Part shown: positions 33,696-46,172 of the stretch, piece by piece
Layout: the number at the start of each line of letters is the position of its first letter
How positions within the stretch are numbered: the stretch's first letter is position 1
Origin: Paracoccidioides lutzii Pb01
Lineage: Eukaryota > Ascomycota > Eurotiomycetes > Onygenales > Ajellomycetaceae
DNA: 64,000 nt
NCBI RefSeq assembly: GCF_000150705.2
Contig: NW_015440955.1
Coordinates: forward strand, 446,301-510,300
Direction of reading: 5' to 3'
Program-made: the position numbers and the translations under genes
Notes under the pieces: generated by a model
The model's input: only the letters and a program-made list of their open reading frames with translations
Told to the model about the DNA's origin: nothing
Databases searched by the model: none

Positions 33696-34773
33696 TGTAT
33701 GATTACTCCAGGTGGAGACAGCTCTAGTCGAAGAAACCTGTCCATAGATAGAGATTGCTGCAACTATGCGGTTGTCACAGGCGAGAGTCAAACCAACAAT
33801 CCCCCAGCGTTTGGGGCAAGAAGCGCATAAAATTGCGTTCGAGTTAGTCGTCACTGGTGAGAAATAAGCGAGCACAGTTTAGCTTTAGATGATTCCGTGT
33901 TACAAGGTGACGGTTCCGGGTTGAGGGATATGGCAGCTAACTATCTAGGTGCTTCTACTTACAAAAAACTGCGTAGGAGCAGCAGCAGGATTGACCTCGC
34001 CCTGAGCTGACCTGACTTCTGTTGTATGACTGTGCAAATATCATATTGGAAGGAAAGTTGACTCTGCGTCTTTGGGTACCAAGATATGCAACACCTTCAG
34101 GCCTAGCACCCAGAACGCGCCGTACCCGACTCTATCGTCCGATTAAAAAAAAAAAAAAAAAAAAAGTTGGAAGTTCGCATGTTAGCCGCAACTGTTTAAC
34201 TAGCCTACTTTTAGGGATAGTTGGTTAGTTGACTCTTTCATTAAAACATACAGGGCTTTCAAAGAGCTGGCGTTGTAATTATCTATTTTCCCGTTCGCAC
34301 CTAACAGTGATTTGTTGAATGTTCACCAATCACAGTTGGGACCATCACCAATTATTATCTGACGGGGAATGAAATGGTTTTGAGTCAACGAACGGTGCAA
34401 TCACTGAGCAGGCCGCAACCCCTCCATGTGTGTGACAGTGTTATATTAGTTAAATATTCGTACGAGTGGAGGCCTCATCACCAATCTACGGAGTTGGATT
34501 TATATAAGGCGATGAAGTGGTAAGTGCTCCGCAAGACTAAGGACCCAATATGTGATATTTATCCAAAAGATTTGCCGGAAGTCAACAAATAGATCGAGCA
34601 ACTAGTTATCTATCACCTTCTCCGAGTCACAGTTCGACCAGCCTTTGCCAAAGTCTTAATCGAATTATTCCTATTCAGTTCTGCTACGATAGTATCAAGT
34701 AAAACCAAAACTCTCCCCGGTGAAGGCTATTCACTTTAATCATTTCTCCCGGCCGTTATAATAATAAAAAAAT
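33696..34773. other. intergenic, no gene seen
   Basis: Contains a poly-A tract at 34,145-34,163 and ordinary sequence upstream of the D-lactate dehydrogenase gene. Nothing else could be supported. Confidence 0.4.
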
Positions 34774-36795
34774 ATGAAATCCTTTGGCCGAGTTTCCGCA
34801 GGGGTTAGCCGGCGCGGGGTTTGGTGTCAGAGTCGCGTGCAAGGACTCCGACAACGCCCACAGCACGTTTCTTGTCGATGGAGTAGCAGCAATACGTCTG
34901 GTTCTCAAGCTCAAGAATCTGCTCGAAATCCATCTTCCCTCAGAGCTGGCCAAGCCATCACCCTAGCTACGATTGCCGGTGCTGTCGGGTATGCACTTGG
35001 AGTAGGTGGTTGGGTGTCCGGAACATCTCGTTTTGGGAGCTCGGATGATAGTCCAAAGTACGGGACAAAGAGCGACTTGGAAAAGGCACGCACCACTCCA
35101 TTTTAATAAAAACCTGTATGGAAAACAGTGCTGCGGTGTAACATACAACAGATGCATATTTACGGTTATACTAACCCTGGGTGGGTGCTCGTAGGCAATT
35201 ACTGAACTCCGCGCGTTACTCGGAGAGGACGCGATCAGTACTGACGACGAGGATTTGCATCTTCATGGTTATTCAGAATGGTCATCAATCAATTGCGAAG
35301 AACTTCCCGTCGCCGTCGCTTATCCCAGGAGCACCGAACAAGTGTCACAGATCGCCAAAATATGTCATAAGTATCGAATGCCCATGATACCATACTCGGG
35401 AGGCAGCAGCCTTGAGGGTAACTTCTCTGCGCCCCACGGTGGGATGAGCATCGACTTTGCCCATATGGATAAGATTGTCGCTTTTCATGAGGATGACATG
35501 GACGTCGTTGTCCAGCCTTCCCTTCAATGGATGCAGTTGAATGAGCAAATCAAACACTCAGGACTTTTCTTCCCTGTCGATCCTGGCCCGTCAGCCAAGA
35601 TTGGTGGCATGGTTGGCACAAACTGCAGCGGCACAAATGCCGTTCGCTATGGCACTATGAAGGATTGGGTTCTCAACGTGACCGTGGTGTTGGCCGATGG
35701 TCGAGTTATCAAGACACGAAAACGTCCCCGTAAGAGTGCGGCGGGATACAACCTCACAGGGCTGTTTGTGGGTTCTGAAGGCACACTAGGTATCATAACG
35801 GAAATCACTCTCAAACTAGCTGTCTTACCTGAAGAGACGCGGGTCGGGGTCGCCACTTTCCCAACTATTCGCGATGCGGCGTCTGCAGCCATGAAGGTCA
35901 TCCGTACAGGTGTCAATGTTCAATGCATGGAAATCCTCGACGAGGTTCAAATGAGAGTGATTAACGGGGCTGGTGGCACCAATCGGACATGGAAAGAAGT
36001 TCCCACGCTCTTCTTCAAGTTTTCAGGATCTTCTACTGCCGTTGCCGGCAACATTAAGGCAACCAAGGCTATTGCCAAGAGCGACAACAGCAGTTCTTTC
36101 GTATTTGCGAAGGATGACAGGGAAGGCCAGGAACTCTGGTCTGCGCGCAAACAGTCTCTTTGGAGTATGATGGCGCTGCGCAAGGAGGGAACTGAAATTT
36201 GGTCAACCGATGTTGCCGTGCCACTTTCTAGGCTTCCCGATATAATCGGTAATAGTTCACTTGACTCTCTCCCTTTCCAACGCAAATGTGCACGAGGTAC
36301 TAAACTATGAAATGTAACCAGAATCATCAAAAAGAGACATGGATGACCTAGGCCTATTTGCTAGCATCGTCGGCCACATTGGCGATGGTAACTTCCACGA
36401 GAGCATCATGTATAACAGAAAGGATCCCGCCGAGCGGGAGAAAGTAGAAAAGAGCGTTTATGACATGGTTAATCTTGCGTTGGAGATGGAAGGATCCTGC
36501 ACTGTAAGTGTCTTTAGACTTGATATCGACTCTCCTCCAGTTACCAGCACAGATGCTGAATAAGGAATATGAAACTTACGAAAACTTATAATTCTAGGGC
36601 GAGCACGGCATTGGGATGGGTAAAATGCAATCTCTTTTAAAAGAAGTCGGTCCAGGGACCATCGACGTTATGCGCAGTATCAAGAGGTCTCTTGACCCGC
36701 ACTGGTTGATGAATCCTGGAAAATTATTCGTAGCGACTCGCAAGATGGAAAGGGAGCGGCAATCACGAAACAATCATGAAGCCACCAATGGGTAA
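34774..36795 (+). CDS. dld1: D-lactate dehydrogenase (cytochrome), mitochondrial
   Basis: FAD enzyme that oxidises D-lactate to pyruvate and passes electrons to cytochrome c. About 581 aa (yeast Dld1 is 587) from exons 34774-35085, 35195-36248, 36322-36503 and 36598-36795. The first 50 residues are Arg/Ser-rich with few acids, like a mitochondrial presequence. A hydrophobic segment (ITLATIAGAVGYALGVGGW) probably anchors it in the inner membrane. The FAD-binding PCMH region shows PYSGGSSLEGN, VDPGPSAKIGGMVGTNCSGTNAVRYG and GLFVGSEGTLGIITE. The C-terminal FAD-oxidase domain has HIGDGNFH and GEHGIGMGK. Intron 1 appears to begin with GC rather than GT (aaaag|gcacgc) and ends ctcgtag; the frame KA-ITELRALLGEDA is restored only by that junction. 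Confidence 0.92.
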
Positions 36796-37347
36796 ATTCC
36801 TATCGAATACATCGGATGGCAGTTTTTCTAAAAGAATGAAAATTGATTGGAGAGGTTTGAATATTGTGTCCTCGATTTCCCCGTCTTGTCTGATTTTCGC
36901 ATATTTCAACTTTCGTCAAGGCAGTTTTCCGTCTTCTGCCCACAGGCGATAGATATCTTTAACTTTTTCCTAAACCCCACAGCTTCCGTTGATGAAGCAG
37001 CTATGGGGAACGAATATTTTACAGTGTACCATCATCCAAAAATATATTCCCATCTACTCGGTATTTCTCATCTTATAGATGTGTTCTCACCGTTCTACTT
37101 GGTTGGGACAACCTTGGGCAACCCAGATTATGCTTAGTCAGCAACCATTTTGATTCAAAGTACCGTCCTGATGCGGTTAGAATTAGGGCTATTCCTGCAC
37201 TAACCTAAAAGAGGCCTCTAAGCGAATCTCTCTCTGCCCAAACCTCAAAAAAAGATCTCCGACTCACACGTCGTTTGTAATGTTGACTTTCTCGAACTCC
37301 GCGACGACAACGACAATTCGAGGTATCAAGTCAACAGATCAACCATT
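36796..37347. promoter_or_regulatory. intergenic region with eS4 promoter
   Basis: Spacer between dld1 and the eS4 start. A TTAGGG (telomere-type) hexamer is at 37,183-37,188, about 160 bp before the ATG, and the region just upstream of the ATG is CT-rich (gaatctctctctgccc). No separate gene is visible. Confidence 0.45.
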
Positions 37348-38472
37348 ATGGGCCGTGGACCGTATGTAATTATCTGCCCTTTCGATTATTATCCTGCCTC
37401 ATTCAAGCTAATGTGTTCCGTGTTTCTAGGAAAAAGCATCAGAAGCGCCTCAGTGCGCCTTCGCACTGGCTCTTGGACAAGTTGTCTGGCTCCTATGCCC
37501 CTCGCCCATCTCCTGGTCCCCACAAGCTGAGAGATTGTTTGCCCCTCGTTGTCTTCATTCGCAACCGGTGAGTTCATAAATCTGCATATCCGCCGCTGAA
37601 GCAAGATTTCAGAATGCTGACAGGCAGAACCCTGCAACAGTCTGAAGTACGCCCTCAACGCGCGTGAGACTAACGCCATCCTCATGCAGCGTCTCGTCAA
37701 GGTCGATGGGAAAGTCCGCACCGACTCCACTTATCCCGCTGGCTTCATGGATGTGATCAGCATTGAGAAGACCGGCGAAAACTTCCGTCTCGTCTACGAC
37801 ACCAAGGGCCGTTTCACTGTCCATCGCATCCAAGCCGAGGAGGCCGAATACAAGCTTTGCAAAGTCAAGCGCGTGCAGCTTGGCAAGGGTGGAATCCCAT
37901 TCTTGGTTACGCACGATGCTAGAACGTAAGTTCTTCCGCATCATTCAGACGTTGGACCAAGCTTTGGTTGATATCCCGATACTAGAGCTCTTTTCTCCGA
38001 AATAACATTGGGACATTTACCCGGAGATGCTGACATGCCTTTTTCCGGGTGATTATAGGATCCGTTACCCCGACCCTGCCATCAAAGTCAATGACACCGT
38101 GAAGGTCGACCTGGCCACTGGCAAGATCACTAGCTTCATCAAGTTTGATACTGGTGTCATTGCCATGGCTACTGGTGGTCGCAACATGGGACGTGTTGGT
38201 GTCATTACCCATCGTGAACGCCACGATGGTGGCTTCAACATTGTCCACATCAAGGATGCCATTGACAACTCATTTGCTACGCGGGAGAGCAACGTCTTCA
38301 TAATTGGACAAGACAAACCATGGATTAGCCTTCCCAAAGGCAAGGGTGTCAAGGTATGCATTTCCCCTCAGCTATCTATCCAAATTTCCTTACATAAACT
38401 AATTATATCCTCTAGCTCTCTATTGCTGAGGAGCGCGACCGTCGCCGTGCCGTGGCCCTTGCGGGTCACTAA
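37348..38472 (+). CDS. rps4: 40S ribosomal protein eS4
   Basis: A 262-aa small-subunit protein (yeast 261) from exons 37348-37361, 37430-37567, 37641-37925, 38059-38353 and 38416-38472. The first exon encodes only MGRG plus part of a Pro codon. The full family sequence is readable: KKHQKRLSAPSHWLLDKLSG, then LKYALNARETNAILMQRLVK (S4 RNA-binding domain). The central domain (GKVRTDSTYPAGFMDVISIEKT) follows, with a KOW-type C terminus (TGGRNMGRVGVITHRERHDG). All junctions are consensus GT..AG. Confidence 0.97.
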
Positions 38473-40143
38473 ATATGTAGTGGTATGTGGGAAGATAAAA
38501 ATAAAATTAATATGCATATGAACCAGAATTTTTTTTTATGAGGAGAATGGCGTCCTGTAATTGGTTGACATATTTGATACCTTCCGTTTTGATCCTACAG
38601 TTGCAGCAGCTTCTCCATAATTATCTGGGGTGATCGCTTCTACGAAGATTTATGCTCTGGTGTAATCCATGGAGTTTTAACCCTGCCGGTTCTTGTGCCT
38701 TACACGCAGTTCCTGTAAATGTAGTTCAATTCCAGAAAGGATACATATATTACCAACATGCAGGATTTGCCAAACTTGCTAGAATTCCTAATCTCCACCT
38801 TATTTTTTAAAAGTAACGTACAAACATTGGATGTCGACGTAAAAGATTTCCTCAATCCAGCGTCTTTCAAAGCAGATACTATACGTTATGCGTGCTTGGT
38901 GTGAATATACATACCCTCAGTATGATCACCATTTTATACGGGGCCCAACAACCCGTTTGAATTAGCAAATACCCTCAAGTTTCTTACAAAATTAATTGAT
39001 GAATTAGCGATCTATTTGCAAGCCCTTATATGGGGTAGATAGCGGGGTGATGGAAATAGTAATTAATAATAGTTTTATCATGCGTCAGGAATCATGTACG
39101 AAGCACGTAGCAGTCAAGTCACAGAGTTAAGTCATTACCTGGATAGGGGTGATGTGAAACCAAAATATGCCTAGTATAAATAAATAATATAGATGAGCTG
39201 ATATAAGGGGGCAAACTTTTAAGAGACAAAGAAAGAAAACTAACTAAAACACTAGGGATTTGGATGATCCCCTCCCTCCGTCATGCCGTGTTTTTCATTC
39301 CTTCTGTCTGCCACTTAACGCAAGAATGCAGCGACAAACCATATTGTTGCAGCCCTCCTGATACCTTTCGATGAGGGCCCAGATCCTGGTTCTTTGATTT
39401 GAGTACTGAAATCTGGGATGCGCAATTGATTGGTGGAACATAGCGGCGAACCACAGTGGGGCCGTGAGCTAGAGATCAGGGGAATCATCAGTTGCTCTCC
39501 AGACTGCAAAGGGAAAGTAAAGCTGAATTCCATACCTGCGTTTATCTGGTGGGGCCAATCGAAGGTTAATATCAACGGGGCATGGGTCGACACAACCCAA
39601 CCGTATGGAGAAAGATGGGTGGAATAGCAATGCTATTATTGGCACAAACTCTGACCATCATTTGCAAAATCCATGCTTTCGGTGGGACGAAAGTCCTGTA
39701 AATTAAGGACCTGTGGCAAACTGCAGGGAGCGAAAGATATACGGTCTTCATATCATCTTGGCTTGAAAGGCGGTCCCCCACTTGTTTCTCCCATTAACTC
39801 CAGGTTTGGAGTCGGTTGGAGATTCCTGCCTGAGCTCAGCCAATTGAACGAGTTTCTCCGTGAGCGGCAAAGAGCAACCCCTAGCTTTTTCTGGGGTTGT
39901 GTAAATAATTTTTGTGGACATCCCTTCAGGGTCAGAAGATCTAGTGCGCGGTCAGTCTGAGAGCTGACCAAGCAGCTTTTAGAGCCATGGAATATGCGAA
40001 CAGACATCTGGTCTATAAATCAAAGAAAAGAGTGGGCAGGCAAATGAAGAGATCATATATCTCGCATTTCTCATGGCCGTTTCTGTAAAGAAGGGAAAAG
40101 GAGTCCTCCGGAATATAAAGTTTTCAATACAAATCAACAAATA
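38473..40143. other. intergenic, no confident gene
   Basis: Short frames of 60-95 codons occur on both strands, but no domain, splice chain or codon bias could be supported. A low-complexity AT-leaning stretch lies around 38,750-39,240. Confidence 0.35.
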
Positions 40144-42274
40144 TTACGTGAATTCCTGCATCTTCTGTGCTGTGCTTTTGCTAATTGCCACCGCCATGTC
40201 TAGTCCTCCGATCAGGTACCATATAATTGATGGTTTTCTACGAGGAGTTTGACAAATTACCGGTAACCCCAAAAAGCAGACAGAAAGATTCCGTCTATAA
40301 AAGTAAGAGACATTATATGCCATATGCTTTCCCACACTACAAGTAAGGAAGAGGAAACAGTCCTGCCAGTCCTTGCTCACCATGCAGTTGATATTCTACA
40401 GCATGAAGCAAGAGAAACGGCAACTCAGGTTTCTCTTGTATTATTTTTCGGTGTGATCCGTAGTTGTTAGTAGGATCAAGGAGCTGAAAGAAAACTAACG
40501 GGTGTTCTGTGGAGCTTTGTAACATAACGTTGGGAGGAGGTCGAATGGGAACACTTTGGGATTGGCTTTTTGAAAACAGTGTAATATTGCTGTAGCGGGG
40601 AATAATAGTTCCTTCGGTTGGATAGGTTTTTTAGGCAGAAGCGTCAATTTCCTATCGTCACATGTTACCAGGTACCTGTGGAAATAAAATGAGAGCTGCA
40701 GAGCCTAAGGAAAAACTGACTTGAACGCATTTTTTCAAATGGTCAACTTTATCCGGGTAAGCAAGGAAATACTCCTCTGTCACTGTACACAAATTAGCCC
40801 AGTTCGTGGTTAATTGCTGTAAGATGTAATCTTCAATAACGATGTTATGCAAAGAGAGGCCGGTGAAGTCGTGTTCATCGTGGTGTGAGAGATTTACCGC
40901 CAGAGCATCAGCCGAAGCATCTTCAAGAAATTCATCCAGCAATGGGCATTCGGGCTCAAAGGATTAACCCAGCCGACATCTGATCCTTGATGGTACTTGC
41001 GTTTAAAGCGAATTTCCAATACCGGCAGAATTTTTGAAATATACGTTAGATGCCTCTGTGGGCTAAACAAATTTTGGATGGGAATAGTGAGAAATTGTAC
41101 TAGTTGATGTGTTGACATTGGAGCGTCGTTCGACTGTACAATTCCGTGGGCTTTCAAACAGGACACAAAGAGCTTGATGAGCAAACGGTTTGCCCGAACG
41201 GAGTTCCTAGCCAGCTGTTTAGAATTTTAAGTATCAAGTGAGCAGGTGTTTTTACGAACTCTTTCGACTTCAACGTACTCGAACGCTTCATCGGGGAATG
41301 CATCAAAAATGTCTTTGAGATAACTGGAGAGTTGTTCATGCTGCTAGAAAAACCATTCAACAATGGCCTAGAGTATCCAAGCGAGTAGCGTATGCAATCA
41401 TTGAGCGGAACACTCCTAAATTGCAAATAACTTTCATCATGGACTTCTGTAGCAATCGTTTTATAGCCAAGGTCGTTGGAGGGTGTGGATAGAAACCAGC
41501 ACCATGCTCTAGCTCTGTTTTGTCACAGAGTGGCACAGGTTCAAGAATCTCTCGACACTATCATAATGAGTAAGTTGAGACACGTTGGTGAGATCATCGG
41601 AGGGGAGTAATGCGCTGAGAAAATCAGTCACTGTGTCCGCAGGTCGACTTTCTAGGGACGGACCTGGGTAGATCTTCATCAGGATATAGATGGAACTGAA
41701 CAAGCAACTTGATGAATTTCACGCTGAAGCCCAGAAGTATCAAGCTAGCCCCATCCTCCCTGCTTCAGGGAGGCATGAGTCCCTGGACCTTGTCACGGTT
41801 CGAGTCGGCAGGAACTAGCAGATGAGTGCGCTCTTGTGCTTACCTGTATCATATCAATACGGGGCGAGCAATTTCAGCTTGATGTTCGGGAATGAGAGGA
41901 CTTTGGAGAGCAAGGTTGAAGTGAAGAGCGCCGCGTGCTCGATCACTACCAGGTTCGGGTTGGAGGGCTCTTGCTCATACGGAATTCCCAGGTCATCGAG
42001 GAAGCGATCCGCCGGTTTGCGGAGGCCATCGCCATAGACAATCAAATGGGGGTGGCTCAAGTTTAACCTGAAATGGAGGCTCAGAAACCGGAATGGGTCA
42101 AGGAGCAGCACTGACAGGACTATCATGAATTGCGGGAGGCACTTCAAAATATTCCACCAACGCCATCACATCGGCGTAGTAAGGCAGAGTCACGTAGTCC
42201 TCAGCTTGTACAACGACAAATTGGGAACCGTACCAGAGGAGCTGCATGCCACCGTCTCCTTGGAACTGAACCAT
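40144..42274 (-). CDS. unrecognised multi-exon protein gene (tentative)
   Basis: I do not recognise the product. Minus-strand frames follow one another and some join cleanly. An ATG at 42,274 opens MVQFQGDGGMQLLWYGSQF, then LPYYADVMALVEYFEVPP. Next come DPFRFLSLHF...DDLGIPYEQEPSNPNLVV (42,110-41,855), ESRPADTVTDFLSALLPSDD near 41,640-41,580, and HEQLSSYLKDIFDAFPDEAFEYVEVER near 41,345-41,265. That last piece joins to LARNSVRANRLLIKLFVSCLKAHG through an intron ending at a CAG near 41,216. LLDEFLEDASADALAVNL and YPDKVDHLKKCVQ (40,935-40,730) follow, and the last pieces reach about 40,150. Several exon borders are unclear and partial decay is possible. No known motif or membrane segment was seen. 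Coordinates are outer limits only. Confidence 0.35.
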
Positions 42275-43829
42275 TTCCGAGGGTCCGTCCAACGGAGGTC
42301 ATATAAAAACGCTCACCAGTGGAGATCATGAAAGAAACTAAGTCATAAATCGTCTAAATTCGTCATCTAGGATCACGAATAAAACCAAAATAATCAGAGA
42401 GAGACAGGAAGGGCAGGCTAGCTGTATAGAGAGTGTCGATAACAATAGATAAACCCAGAGCTCAGATATTGCAGAATAGGATGGGAAAATTTTGAGTGCA
42501 TTGAAGAAATCGAGGAAAGAACACCACCGCGCTCAAAACTGTCCAGTCCGACCTCATTATTAATGGTCAAGCTCTGGTATTATGATATGAGGGGTGGCTG
42601 GGTTTGTATGGGGCAATGGAGTCCTTGGCCAAAGATTAGGGGCGTGGGCGGCGTTTTCCAAAAACCGCTTAATGCTGTGGATGATGATGACCTTTTTGGC
42701 AATAGAACATTAGAACGTGCAGACACGATTCTTCGTCGGAGATTCCTTCAAGTTGACATTAATATTTGACATCCCAGAGTGACCCAGGTGATATCAGTCA
42801 GGGTAATCTGCAAAAGGAGGTCTCGCCTAGCACCTTGGCTGATCCGGGTGGTAAACATGATTGAGGCTACCAGAAAGGGCCTGGAGATCATCATTCAATA
42901 GTTAGTGGAAATTCAAGGTCCTAACATCCATCACTGAGGTCCCGAAAATTGAGGGTAGCCTTCCACAATTCTCAGGGAAAAGGAGCTCCTTTGGAACCAA
43001 GCTCCTCCAATCATCAAAGAAAACAGTGGCGAAGATCCGGGACAATCTTCGAATAGTTCGACTGAAAAGTGGCTTGCTGGCAGCAGGATGTAATACGGCT
43101 ACTCTAATCACGTGCCTCGCTCTTGTATATAGTTTAAGATCGTAGCCAGCTAGTTTTACATAACAGCTACGTTATCCTCCATGAAGACGTCCCTAAGCAA
43201 AGGGCCCGGCCCCATAGGTTTAATTTGAGTGTGAAGATCCACAGCAACATCATTGTGACGCAGTTAATGAAGCCGAGGGGAGTTTTGCTTTGCTCATGAC
43301 ACCCGGCCAATGCAAAATCGACCCCTAGAAGAAATGACACATATGACTGTGGAGGTGGTCTCATCAGCATGTTAATTGTTTCCACAGCCTTACAGATCGT
43401 CGTTAGCTGTCGTCTAGAGCACTGGAAACACAGTGGACCTGAAGCATCAAATAATAAGAATAATAACACAGCCCAGCAAGAATGAGCAACATCAATGTGA
43501 ACAGTTCTCTGTATTTCCATACTAATGTGTTGTGGTTCTTTATTTTTACCTGCAGAACGAAGCAAACCTTCCGCTTTGTGAATTGGCTTGTATGTACCGC
43601 TGAGTACAGCACCATATATGTATCATTATGATCGGACATATGGTTAGTTACTGTATGTATGTACTGTACTAAGTACTCCATACACTGGTGATGGAGTTAC
43701 ATTACCTCCCAAGTCCTTGACATGATTCAGCTGTCAGCCTGTCACCGGATCTACACTTCGCTTCTGCCAATAATTGTTACGTCGGTGAGCCTTAGAACGT
43801 CACCTAATTCCGCATGGCTGGTGCCGGCT
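42275..43829. other. intergenic, no confident gene
   Basis: A 130-codon minus-strand frame at 43,167-43,565 has hydrophobic stretches (WAVLLFLLFDAS) but no recognisable family or splice partners. The rest shows nothing clear. Confidence 0.3.
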
Positions 43830-44956
43830 TTACCAGGCTTGTGCATGAAGTGTCAGTCTCTTAATCACTGGTTTGCGCTGTTGACCACCCGCTGAGGAGC
43901 TGCCCTTGTCCATTCCGTCTAGGCTTTGTCCATGTGGGTTATTAGTTTTCAAACTGGAGGACTCTGGCGTATCGGAAGGGCGATCGTTATTATTTAACGA
44001 CATCTCCGCCTTAAGCGACACCACGAGACTGGGAGGAAAAGGTCCACTGACGATTAAATGGCCGTGGTCTTGCGATTGCAATAATAGTATTCTGTTACCG
44101 AGGTCCATCAGGAGAGGCTGCTCCTTTATTGCGGGTGAGTGGTAGGGTTACCAGTAAAATTACCATATTCAGAAATACGAGTTGTCAGACGAGTTTCAAG
44201 GCCTGTTCCATAACGATTAAACATGGTAATGTAAAGCGAAGTTGTTTCATTCGAAATTGACTTACTACCTTGAGAAGAAGTTGAGAGACCGCTACGGGAT
44301 CTGTAACTCTCACCAGGACCCTTCGGGCAAGCTTTCAAGGAACGAGGTGGCATTATCAATATCCACTTCGCCAAGCGGTGGTGGGTGCAGATTAAACTAC
44401 CCCTCTGGTGCAATTCGAGTTATTAGTTCCTCATAGCTAAAGGATGAAATTTCTTGCTAATCCCCGAATATTTAAAAATAGGGTTTTTTTGAATTTGAAT
44501 TTGAATTTGAACGGATATATCTAGATTAACTGTTAATGAATGTGGAGACCCCAGAAGTTCTTTACCCTTTCCAAAGGTCGTTCTCATGAAAAACGGCTTG
44601 TCGTGGTCGGACAGTTGTATCATGTTGGTAACTAACTGTAAACCAATGTTTACATAAACTTTGATCCAGAACTTTCAGATTATTTCTGGCAGATCTTTGG
44701 GAACAAATCTCATTTGTTTCCCTTCCCTGTTTTCTCGATCCACCGAACTAGGCGCTGATATTGCACATGATCCGACCAAATTTGGACCTCGTAAACTAGG
44801 AAATGAAAAAGGAATACTGATCTTACAAGTGGCAGGTGAGTGAGGTTCCAGAAAGCTCAAGAGAAAGCCTTTTGAGGAGGCATCCCTCCATTGACTTGAC
44901 GTGTAGCTTTCGGGCCATCCCGTGCCATTCGTCGGGCAACGATAGGTGACTAGCAA
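43830..44956 (-). other. possible minus-strand hypothetical gene fragments
   Basis: Frames at 44,956-44,675, 44,353-44,126 and 44,108-43,830 are Ser/Pro/Asn-rich and ordered head to tail, but no splice chain keeps the phase. A short (TTTGAA)n-like repeat sits at 44,490-44,512. I cannot assign a product and would not treat this as a confirmed gene. Confidence 0.2.
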
Positions 44957-45550
44957 CCAAACGGTAACTAAACCTTTTGTTAGTTAACTAGTCAAAAACA
45001 CAGCAACTCTGTCAGCCAATTTGATTTGAGAAGTGCGCGTTTAAATCGGATGGCGACCAGCGTGGCAGACAGGCAGACAGACGCCGTGTTCTAATCGAAT
45101 GCAACTTCCATTGTGCTATTTCAAGGCAGTTCCGTCATATTTTTGATTTATTAATTTCTGCCGCTGTTTCATCGCCCGTTTCCACCGAAATATGCGCGAA
45201 TTGCAGGCCCAAAATGAGCTTATCACGAGAGCGAGAGCAAATGATGTCTAAGATATTTCTTTCATATTCCTTCAACTTGGATAACTAAGACAAGCATGAG
45301 TTGTGAAAAGCTTGACAGTTAGGATCTCAAAATGTCAAACGGAAACAATTCTGTAATAGTGAAATCATTGATAGAGCCCAATTCATGGAGATATCCTTTA
45401 AGAAATTGAATAATACGATCATATCTTTATACCCACTCGGAGTGAAACGGCAAGGAGGAAATGGGAGATCAAAAGTAACATTCCCCTCTACCAAAAGGTG
45501 TTTGTAAGCGATATACAAGTTTTTTGATTCCAGGACTGTCGCCTAAATTT
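44957..45550. other. intergenic, no gene seen
   Basis: Unremarkable sequence between the uncertain fragments above and the DUF7704-like pseudogene. Confidence 0.35.
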
Positions 45551-46036
45551 TCACTGCATTTTCTTCGCATCGTTGGTGGATTTCGCATACCCAGAGGTAC
45601 CAAGAAGGTACGCGATGCAATTTACAAAGAGAATGCAGAAAGCTCCGATGTTTCCCCATGCCATATCATTCCATTACTTAAAATTGATGAAGTCATCAAA
45701 TCCGATACAGGAATACGTGGCATATATGTGTCGCAAGTCTCCAATTGCAAGTGCGATCAGACAGTTTCTGGCCACTTTTGGTTCCGGCGTTGAATAAAGA
45801 ACACCGGCACCGACCAGCTCAAGCAGTAAATATAAAATTCCAAGTTGATATGCGATTGCCTGCGTGCTTGACGGTAGTTCTGCAGGTGTTAGTGAGTTTG
45901 GGGTCTGACCAAAAACGAATTTATTCACATCGAAGAAAGCTGCCCAGAAGCTGGCAATGCTAAAGAAAGTCAGTATCCAGTTTAGATTCCTCTTCTGGGG
46001 CCTCTCTGAGAACAAATACAGTGAGATTGGCTCCAC
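45551..46036 (-). pseudogene. broken DUF7704-like four-helix membrane protein
   Basis: The minus-strand frame resembles the fungal DUF7704 membrane family of unknown function. IIFAVVEPISLYLFSE is followed by ALAYQLG-type text (TQAIAYQLGILYLLLELVGAGVL), then EPKVARNCLIALAIGDLRHIYATYS and WNDMAWGNIGAFCILFVNCIAYLLG. A TAA stop at 45,674 interrupts the frame just before WNDMAWGN, which continues in frame to a TGA at 45,551. The N terminus lacks an in-frame ATG: upstream is a stop, and 130 bp further a RIP-damaged transposon begins. The gene therefore appears truncated and stopped. Confidence 0.55.
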
Positions 46037-46172
46037 TACTGCGAAAATAATGAGAGGCCTTTTGCATAGCTAACAAAAGTTGTTGGATTCTCATCTGATA
46101 ATGCATCATACTTGTGTACATTTCATAGATAAATCATCTTATTGAGTTAGTCAGCAAATCTGCAAGTAACTA

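Noticed and set aside
43167..43565. Membrane protein gene
   Set aside because: Hydrophobic stretches only; no family resemblance, start context or splice support.
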